Assembly: GCA_020052935.1 (NCBI GenBank)
Contig: JAGVOD010000027.1
Span: 1-35,446, forward strand
Reading direction: 5' to 3'
Length of the DNA: 35,446 bases
Origin: an archaeon
GTDB taxonomy: Archaea > Nanobdellota > Nanobdellia > Woesearchaeales > UBA11576
The notes beneath the pieces were generated by a model. It searched no databases and was not told the origin of the DNA. It saw only the letters and a program-made list of their open reading frames with translations. The translations under genes and the position numbers were made by a program. Positions 30,355 to 35,446 of this stretch are shown piece by piece; the stretch's first letter is position 1; the number at the start of each line of letters is the position of its first letter.

Positions 30355-31143
30355 ATGGCAAGGATAAAAGAAGAAACGCTGCAGAACATGGGAAGGGCCC
30401 AGAAGGCAGAGGATGACGACCTCGAGGTAGATGTCACAAAGAGCAAGAAACTTGCGAAGCATCACCACCATGAAGAAGAAAGAGAAGAAGACGGAAACGA
30501 CAGGAAAGACACAATAAAACTCCTGATTGCCCTGGGCGCAGTCCTGTTGATAATCGCGATTTTTGTCATCCTGTTCTTCGTGCTCAAGCAGCCGAAGAGG
30601 GTCATGACAATAGACGAGATGCACCAAGCCAACATGGACGGAAAGCTCGACCCGGCCGAAGGATACATTTACAACGGCTACTCATTCATAAACTTCGGCG
30701 GCGTGTGGTATTCGCAGGTCAAGAAGAACAACACCATCTATGATGTCACATTCAACTTCGACCCTAAGAACGTAGAGAACATAACTGTCGACGGGAAACT
30801 GACCAGCGACTTCGTGAAGAACAAGCACATATACGTCACGTTCGACCCTGAAGGACACTACCTGCAATACGTCGGAGTCGCGAACTACGGCTTGAGCAGG
30901 AGCCTCGCGTGGGCATTCAGCTACAACATGACAGCAGCATGCACGAAGAACATAACAAAAGCATGCGAGACTGCGGGAGTGGTGACTTGCGATGATGTCG
31001 ATAAGGCAGTAGTCTATTTCAAGGAGGCAGAAGAGACAAAAGTAATCCTTGGCGACAACTGCGTCACTGTCCAGGGCGCAGGGCCAGAGATAGTCCGGGC
31101 AAAGGACAGGCTGCTGCTAAGATGGTATGGAATGATGGACTGA
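30355..31143 (+). CDS. Membrane-anchored protein of unknown function, paralogue 2
   Basis: This 262-residue protein is not recognised. It has a long charged cytoplasmic N-terminus (1-52, with HHHHEEEREED), a membrane segment (~54-77) and an extracellular domain. The domain has NGYSFINFGGVWYS (107-120), HIYVTFDPEG (158-167), four cysteines (196, 204, 212, 236) and ETKVILGDNC (227-236). It ends with AKDRLLLRWYGMMD. The domain parallels that of the upstream gene, so the pair probably arose by tandem duplication and is co-transcribed. It ends facing the convergent envelope cluster. Confidence 0.6.
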   Translation: MARIKEETLQNMGRAQKAEDDDLEVDVTKSKKLAKHHHHEEEREEDGNDRKDTIKLLIALGAVLLIIAIFVILFFVLKQPKRVMTIDEMHQANMDGKLDPAEGYIYNGYSFINFGGVWYSQVKKNNTIYDVTFNFDPKNVENITVDGKLTSDFVKNKHIYVTFDPEGHYLQYVGVANYGLSRSLAWAFSYNMTAACTKNITKACETAGVVTCDDVDKAVVYFKEAEETKVILGDNCVTVQGAGPEIVRAKDRLLLRWYGMMD

Positions 31144-31164
31144 GGGATTTTCTAATCTAACTGG

Positions 31165-31186
31165 GCAGTGCCGCGCCAGGCTGCGC
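31165..31186. repeat. Solitary type-A repeat left end
   Basis: These 22 bases, beginning GCAGTGCCGCGCCAGGCTGC, match the left arm of the 252-385 copy (258-275) with two differences. They have no matching right arm before the next complete palindrome begins 6 bases later. It looks like a remnant into or beside which another copy inserted. Confidence 0.55.
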
Positions 31187-31192
31187 TAAATT

Positions 31193-31320
31193 AGCAGTGG
31201 CACGCGAGGCTCGGCGTGCATCGGTTTTGTTGATTGGGCTATCTCCCCGTAGGGGGCATCCCCCGATAACGCCCCTGCAGATATTGTAGAAACGCCTCGC
31301 GAATTCGCGGTGCCACTGCT
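31193..31320. repeat. Palindromic repeat, type A, between convergent genes
   Basis: AGCAGTGGCAC (31193-31203) pairs perfectly with 31310-31320. GCGAGGC/GCCTCGC (31204-31210/31294-31300) continues the stem. The core CCCCGTAGGGGGC plus C run sits inside GGGC-TATC/GATA-ACGCCC. The element lies between the ends of the 30355 gene (+) and the 31351 gene (-), where it could also act as a bidirectional terminator. Confidence 0.8.
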
Positions 31321-31350
31321 TAAGAAGTTATTGGCTATGCTGCTAAATCT

Positions 31351-31791
31351 TCAAGGCCTTAGGTACATTACCTTGGCTTCGCCAGTGTAGATGTCGGTCT
31401 TGTTCCAGCCATCTGGAATTGTAGCGTAGAAATAGACGTGTCTCAGCTCTTTCGGGCCAAGGATGAAATTGTTGTCATCAGTAGAGATGAACTGCGCAGC
31501 CTCGCCCTTGAGTCTTATCTGGACTAGGAGAGGGATATCCCAATCATTCGTAAGGATCATGTCCTTCTGTGAAGTGCCGCCACGGTTAGGAATCTTGCCG
31601 AAATGAAGCGTGGGGTCAGCATTGAATCCTATAAGATTCCCTTCTACACTCTTCACTTCAATATCATAAATCTGGACATATGCAACCTGGTATAGTGCGT
31701 AGTACCACATCGTGCCGCCAAAGCCTGCAAGAAAGATTATTATTATAAGGGCGACGGTTGCTTTCAGGCTCAATGCTTCTTTCTTTGCCAT
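31351..31791 (-). CDS. Small membrane-anchored envelope protein
   Basis: This 146-residue protein has one N-terminal membrane segment (~10-33, VALIIIIFLAGFGGTMWYYA). The ~110-residue outer domain is strand-rich, with PLLVQIRLKGEAAQFIS, KELRHVYFYATIPDGW and ending KVMYLRP. This resembles an Ig-like or S-layer-associated fold, but the family is not recognised. It has its own TATA-like box, so it is probably not dependent on the upstream gene. It is the last gene of the envelope cluster. Confidence 0.6.
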   Translation of the reverse strand: MAKKEALSLKATVALIIIIFLAGFGGTMWYYALYQVAYVQIYDIEVKSVEGNLIGFNADPTLHFGKIPNRGGTSQKDMILTNDWDIPLLVQIRLKGEAAQFISTDDNNFILGPKELRHVYFYATIPDGWNKTDIYTGEAKVMYLRP

Positions 31792-31812
31792 GGTATCCGG
31801 GACAAGAAACTC

Positions 31813-31821
31813 ATTTATAAG
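31813..31821 (-). promoter_or_regulatory. TATA box for the 31791 gene
   Basis: CTTATAAAT on the - strand lies about 30 bases before the ATG at 31791 and just beyond the stop of the upstream gene at 31824. The spacing matches the leaderless genes of this window. Confidence 0.5.
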
Positions 31822-31823
31822 TT

Positions 31824-33014
31824 TTATGGATTCTTCTTCCTATACACAGCAAGGAAGACATTGACTGCAGTGAGGATTATCACTATTATAACAAGGATGA
31901 TAGTAAGGGTGACAGGGCTCAAGCCTGCCTCTTCCTTCTCTGGGGCAAGAGTCTCATTCTTGGCTTCGACAGCAGGCAGGACAATATCTATCTTGCCATC
32001 GAATGTCGTAATTTTCTCAGCATAGTACAACTCTATCTTCAGGTTGTATTCTTTCGCCTCGAGGCTTGAAGTGTCTATAAAAGACTCTAAGGAAAGGATT
32101 TTCCAAGGCAAAAGGGCCACAGTAGCCGTTTTCGCATCCACACTCATGTTGGCATCATATACACGAATCTTTGCATAAATATTAAGAGGATCGTTCCAAG
32201 CGCTCTCAACATTGGCCATGAAGCGTTTTATGCCCCCTTTCTCAAGCGTCTCTGTGTGGTTGACAAGCTTAACATCAAGATTGCCTATCCTGAAACTCGC
32301 GTTTGCTTCTGTGTTTGTACCATCAGAATCAACAAAAGCTGTCGCGGAATAGTTTCCTGGAGGAAGGCCTAGAGTGTTGAACTGGGCTGTGAGCGACTCT
32401 GTCATGGATGAATTGATGGTTTTGCTGTCTAGATAGGCAGTGCCTACGTTCTGTTTCTCAAGATTATAGACTTCTACCTTTCCGGTCGCCTTGATGATGT
32501 CCTGCAGACCAAGGTTCTGGACAGTCACTGTGAACTCCATAGGCTCGTTACGGTTGACGTTTGGAGCAATAAGAGTCACCATAGGCATTATCCCTGGATG
32601 AAGGACGCGGAAAGATATCTGCCCGCAGGCGCTGGTCCTGCCGCAGACAGTGCCTTTCGTAGGGCAATCTTCGATGACACAGATAAATAAGGCATACCAA
32701 CCAGGAGGGTCAAGATGGTCTGGAAGCTCAATCCTGCCACCGAAAGGGACCCAGCTGCCTTTAGGTACATTCTCAAAATGCTTTTGGTCATTGTCAAACA
32801 CAACATACTTAGACAATGGTCCTTCCATGGCAAAGACATCATAGTTGTTGTCATAGTCTTTACTTGCTGCAATGGCATAAGAGAAGTTGTACACCATGCT
32901 CGGGTAGAATCTCTTGTATGTGAGAAGATCCTCTCCAGAGATACCGACTGCAAACACGGTCGAGGATAGGACAATCAAGAAGAATAAAGAAAATAACAGT
33001 TTGGAAGACCTCAT
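31824..33014 (-). CDS. Secreted CARDB-like envelope protein with C-terminal anchor
   Basis: This 396-residue protein has a signal peptide (~5-22), a unique N-terminal region (23-135) with two CxxxxxxC-like pairs, and two CARDB/NEW3-like domains (~140-245 and 246-350). The first domain shows RNEPMEFTVTVQNLGLQDI and PPGNYSATAFVDSDG. One membrane segment ends it (~365-390, basic tail YRKKNP). Several NxS/T sites suggest N-glycosylation. It is similar in design to the exporter-operon protein at 25210-26547. It follows the 33048 gene through a T-rich spacer. Confidence 0.65.
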   Translation of the reverse strand: MRSSKLLFSLFFLIVLSSTVFAVGISGEDLLTYKRFYPSMVYNFSYAIAASKDYDNNYDVFAMEGPLSKYVVFDNDQKHFENVPKGSWVPFGGRIELPDHLDPPGWYALFICVIEDCPTKGTVCGRTSACGQISFRVLHPGIMPMVTLIAPNVNRNEPMEFTVTVQNLGLQDIIKATGKVEVYNLEKQNVGTAYLDSKTINSSMTESLTAQFNTLGLPPGNYSATAFVDSDGTNTEANASFRIGNLDVKLVNHTETLEKGGIKRFMANVESAWNDPLNIYAKIRVYDANMSVDAKTATVALLPWKILSLESFIDTSSLEAKEYNLKIELYYAEKITTFDGKIDIVLPAVEAKNETLAPEKEEAGLSPVTLTIILVIIVIILTAVNVFLAVYRKKNP

Positions 33015-33019
33015 TTTTT

Positions 33020-33043
33020 AAAAAGAAGAAAAAAATAAAAAAA
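33020..33043 (-). terminator. T-rich transcription terminator or attenuator
   Basis: On the - strand, right after the stop of the 33048 gene, a short AAGCT/AGCTT hairpin is followed by about 24 bases that are nearly all T. Archaeal RNA polymerase terminates at such U tracts. It probably reduces expression of the downstream 31824 gene relative to the upstream surface protein. Confidence 0.6.
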
Positions 33044-33047
33044 GCTT

Positions 33048-33707
33048 TTAAGAGCTTCTCGCAGCTGTAAAGACGACGTTATTATCGCACTGACCAGACG
33101 GACCAGTCGGGACATACAACTTGATTGTGACGTTGAAGTCATCTACGCTGTCGTCTGCTGACAAGTTTGTACAGAGCAACTGGTGTGCGCCGGTGAACTG
33201 GCCCTCTGAGGTGTCCAGTGTACCATAAGCTGCGCCACAACCACCGGATGCAAGCTCTTTACCTGCCCAGGTATAATCCGGATCGCCCGCGATTATCGTT
33301 GTCGTGCCGCACGTATTGAAATAGTTCGCAGCCACTGTCGAGTTGATAGTCACGTTAGCATAGACGTTACCATCGTTCTCCAGCCAGAAATCTGAAGGGT
33401 TGTAAGTACCCGTATTGACCCAGCAGCTAGGTTGTGCAGCAGAGGACGTTAGGTTGCACTCAGCGGCGTCTGCGACGACTGAAGAGTTCCTGTAGCCAGC
33501 ACCGAAATCAACATTGTTGTTCCTCAGTGTTATAGAAACGGTCTGGTTGATGTAGACCTTTGTAGTGCCTGTTGCGGTCGGCAACGCACCTGTTATAACG
33601 TTTGTGACCTGAGAGACACCCCTCATCGCGAAGAATGTGCCTGCCAATGAGATCACGATAGCAACAACTAGTAATGTCGCCAATGTCTTGTTTGAGATTT
33701 CATCCAT
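33048..33707 (-). CDS. Secreted or membrane-anchored surface protein rich in N-glycosylation sites
   Basis: This 219-residue protein has an N-terminal segment, NKTLATLLVVAIVISLAGTF (6-25), that is a signal anchor or pilin-like helix. The rest is a Thr/Asn/Ser-rich outer domain with many NxS/T sites (INQT, RNSS, CNLTSS, VNGT-like, CNLSADDS) and eight cysteines that may pair. It has a strong Shine-Dalgarno motif, GAGGAGGTT, eight bases before the ATG. The function is unknown; an abundant S-layer-type or pilus component is possible. It pairs with the 33730 gene. Confidence 0.65.
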   Translation of the reverse strand: MDEISNKTLATLLVVAIVISLAGTFFAMRGVSQVTNVITGALPTATGTTKVYINQTVSITLRNNNVDFGAGYRNSSVVADAAECNLTSSAAQPSCWVNTGTYNPSDFWLENDGNVYANVTINSTVAANYFNTCGTTTIIAGDPDYTWAGKELASGGCGAAYGTLDTSEGQFTGAHQLLCTNLSADDSVDDFNVTIKLYVPTGPSGQCDNNVVFTAARSS

Positions 33708-33729
33708 CTTTTCTAACCTCCTCTTTTAC

Positions 33730-33960
33730 TCATTTCATTATGTTTATCGAAACCTTTCCGGCCTCATTAGACATTTGAGGTACCGTGGGCGCGTTGATGC
33801 TCAAACTGACCCTTCCAGGTGCGGGCCCGCCCAGCTCCATTGTCTTATAGATAGTTGTCGGCTGAGAAAGAATAGTCCAAGTGCCTACAACCGAGACAAT
33901 GAGCGTTAGAACCAATAGAACTAGGACTGTACGTTTCGAGATATCGTTGTCCTTATCCAT
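33730..33960 (-). CDS. Small anchored surface protein, related to the following gene
   Basis: I start at the ATG at 33960, giving 76 residues, because AAGGAGGTT lies seven bases before it; the open frame reaches 34077 but without a ribosome binding site. One hydrophobic helix (~10-31) is followed by a short outer part, ending VPQMSNEAGKVSINIMK. The 20 bases from the Shine-Dalgarno motif into the ATGGAT start are the same as those of the next gene, pointing to duplication. It is the first gene of the envelope cluster. Confidence 0.65.
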   Translation of the reverse strand: MDKDNDISKRTVLVLLVLTLIVSVVGTWTILSQPTTIYKTMELGGPAPGRVSLSINAPTVPQMSNEAGKVSINIMK

Positions 33961-33984
33961 CTTTTCTAACCTCCTTTTGTAAAA

Positions 33985-34040
33985 CTGAAAAATCCTTTTT
34001 GAGGATTTTGTGCGCTCAGGAATTGTTGAAGCAATTCCTG
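33985..34040 (-). promoter_or_regulatory. Two stem-loops in the leader of the envelope cluster
   Basis: CAGGAATTG/CAATTCCTG (34017-34025/34032-34040) is a perfect 9-bp stem with a 6-base loop. AAAATCC/GGATTTT (33989-33995/34003-34009) is a perfect 7-bp stem. Both lie in the predicted leader just before the Shine-Dalgarno motif at 33968-33976. They could stabilise the mRNA or control translation. Confidence 0.45.
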
Positions 34041-34112
34041 ACACATCACCTTTTGAAAAAGGCCAGTTTCTACTCAAATAATGATGATTAGAAGGGTTCC
34101 ATGAAGTAGGGA

Positions 34113-34120
34113 CATATAAA
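34113..34120 (-). promoter_or_regulatory. TATA box of the envelope cluster
   Basis: TTTATATG on the - strand predicts a start near 34087 and a leader of about 125 bases, unlike the leaderless genes. The strong Shine-Dalgarno motif fits a leadered mRNA. The interval 34121-34290 holds no gene; it has short palindromes, TCACCA/TGGTGA (34200-34212) and TTGCCAG/CTGGCAA near 34252-34272. Confidence 0.5.
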
Positions 34121-34310
34121 GTTTTTGGTGGAGGGTGGTGTTTGGGGCGTCCTAACTAGGTTTTAGGGTATTTTAGCGCGGCCATGCGAAAATCAATAGT
34201 CACCAGTGGTGATAATGCGTTTTAGCAGGTTATAGGCGTTTGGAAGGGGTTTTTGCCAGGAATAGCTGGCAATTTACCTGCGTTGATCAATATTTAAAAA
34301 AGCGGTTTAA

Positions 34311-34331
34311 TGGGTAAATATTATATACCCA
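34311..34331 (+). promoter_or_regulatory. Promoter with palindrome over the TATA box
   Basis: TGGGTA (34311-34316) and TACCCA (34326-34331) flank the A/T-rich AATATTATA (34317-34325), which is 45-55 bases before the ATG at 34371. A regulator bound to this palindrome would cover the TATA box. CGGTTTAA occurs on both sides (34303-34310 and 34334-34341). A GGGGTG ribosome binding site lies at 34359-34364. Confidence 0.5.
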
Positions 34332-34370
34332 GACGGTTTAACCCGCGTATCAAACTCCGGGGTGCAGACT

Positions 34371-35446
34371 ATGAGAACAATCAAACCTAACAATATCTCT
34401 CCATTAGAACAGGCAGTTGCTGATGATTCCAGGCTGACTGATGCTGACAGGATACCTGAAAGGAAATATTCCTTATGGCAAAGGATTGCGGCAGCCATAA
34501 CTTTCGGGGCGTTCTACATCGCGACACTAGCCAGCGCAGGAATCGCTGTAAGTTCTTGCGGCAATGGGGGCGAGGACAACAAAGACCCGGTCACTGTCTC
34601 CGGCAGCGCTACTGACGGACCATACATCGCTTTGACTCCTGTGAAGATAGTGGAGCTCAACGACAGGTTCATATCACAGCCCGGAAGCATAGACACATGG
34701 ACAGACGCTTTGGGGAGATTCACAGTAGAGCTCCGCAACAACACAACGTACATGGGATCTGTAGATGGCAAGAACTTCGACGAAGTAGCAGGAGTGACGC
34801 CAGCCGGCTCCATAGAGCTCAAAGGATTCTTCAGGACAGGGACTGCGCCAGCAGCAGAGTATAATATCAATGACTTCACACACCTCATAACAGAAAGGGT
34901 GAAGACACTCTATGCCACTGGACTCGCCTTTGAGGACGCGAGCATACAGGCACGTGACGAATTGCTTGCTGAGCTGAACATGATTGTTGCGGCTCCTGGC
35001 TGCCAGCCATATGAGATGGACATAATATCAGGACCTAACGACTGCGACAATACACTGCTTGCAATGGAGATACTCGTAAGGCAATACGCGCACACACGCG
35101 CTTTGACTAGCGGCAACGACGTCGAGACAGAGATACAGACCATACTCAACAATACAGCAGCTGCGTTCGGAACTGGAGGGATATTGCCTGACGCGACAAA
35201 AGAAGGCCTCAGACAGGCAGCGATGGACGCAGATATCATACAGGCGACGAACAACCTGCAGACATATTTCACTTCGAATGGGCTGACTGCAACACCACCT
35301 GATGCAGATGCTGTGATAGATTCTGACCTGGATGGAGAAGTCAATGCAACAGACTGCATGCCACGTGACTCTTCAAGATGGACTGGCCACGCGGATATTG
35401 ACGGGGATGGACACGACCACATAGCCTGCGGAGGGGATGACTGCGA
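34371..35446 (+). CDS. Lipoprotein-like secreted protein with metal-binding repeats, 3' truncated
   Basis: The gene runs off the window after 358 complete codons. A long polar N-region (1-38) precedes a hydrophobic stretch (~39-60) and a lipobox-like VSSC (Cys63), suggesting lipid anchoring; archaeal lipobox use in this lineage is inference. The next ~250 residues are not recognised (FTHLITERVKTLYATG and ARDELLAELNMI are helical). From about residue 316 come Asp-rich DSDLDGE and ADIDGDGHDH, then CGGDDCD, as in MopE-like/thrombospondin type 3 calcium-binding repeats. More repeats probably follow beyond the window. Confidence 0.7.
   Translation, partial: MRTIKPNNISPLEQAVADDSRLTDADRIPERKYSLWQRIAAAITFGAFYIATLASAGIAVSSCGNGGEDNKDPVTVSGSATDGPYIALTPVKIVELNDRFISQPGSIDTWTDALGRFTVELRNNTTYMGSVDGKNFDEVAGVTPAGSIELKGFFRTGTAPAAEYNINDFTHLITERVKTLYATGLAFEDASIQARDELLAELNMIVAAPGCQPYEMDIISGPNDCDNTLLAMEILVRQYAHTRALTSGNDVETEIQTILNNTAAAFGTGGILPDATKEGLRQAAMDADIIQATNNLQTYFTSNGLTATPPDADAVIDSDLDGEVNATDCMPRDSSRWTGHADIDGDGHDHIACGGDDC

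Noticed and set aside
252-31320. Repeats considered as a CRISPR array.
   Set aside because: The copies are kilobases apart, vary in length and are palindromic elements; there are no regular spacers or cas genes.
33961-34077. Upstream extension of the small surface protein to 34077.
   Set aside because: A strong Shine-Dalgarno motif and a conserved start unit place the start at 33960; the extension would lie over the leader hairpins.

Overview
The window is archaeal. It carries the long archaeal-type ribosomal protein gene string (L3-L4-L23-L2-S19-L22-S3-L29-aIF1-Rnp1-S17-L14-L24-S4e-L5-S14-S8-L6-L32e-L19e-L18-S5-L30-L15-SecY), TATA-box promoters about 30 bases before leaderless starts, and archaeal membrane proteins. 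Three features suggest a DPANN archaeon, perhaps of the Woesearchaeota/Pacearchaeota type: a one-polypeptide primase with small-subunit and large-subunit-like parts, lysine/glutamate-rich tails on many ribosomal proteins, and small secreted proteins with a WxCxxWxxC domain. The exact lineage is inference.

Layout. Positions 1-396 hold two palindromic repeats and the promoter of the primase gene (397-1998). A 288-base leader with a TATA box and stem-loops precedes the ribosomal protein/SecY string (2287-16563), followed by an EMC3/YidC-type insertase (to 17338). From 17339 to 21952, genes on the + strand alternate with palindromic repeats: a radical SAM protein, a membrane-bound class III adenylate cyclase, a Yip1-like membrane protein and a surface protein with a 16-glycine hinge. 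From 29269 down to 21942 on the - strand lies an apparent operon: a PadR regulator, a MacB/LolD-type ABC ATPase interrupted by a 512-residue intein in its Walker A loop, a secreted NEW3/CARDB-like membrane-anchored protein, two MacB-type permeases and a TIM-barrel protein. Two tandem paralogous anchored proteins (29704-31143, +) face a four-gene envelope protein cluster (33960-31351, -). A large lipoprotein-like gene starts at 34371 and runs off the window.

Most notable. (1) The intein sits between Lys and Ser of the ABC ATPase P-loop. It keeps both LAGLIDADG motifs and is visibly AT-richer than its host gene. (2) A family of nested palindromic elements, seven copies or fragments in 35 kb, lies only between genes and is absent from the ribosomal operon. 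It has shared outer ends, a shared G/C core hairpin in one group, and a second conserved ~80-base core shared by three elements. (3) The PadR gene has a near-perfect palindrome between its TATA box and start codon, which suggests autoregulation of the exporter operon. (4) The cyclase has all six catalytic residues of an adenylate cyclase.

How the parts relate. The ribosomal/SecY/EMC3 block makes and inserts membrane and secreted proteins. The remaining genes are mostly envelope, export and signalling functions. No tRNA, rRNA, CRISPR array or transposase gene was seen.
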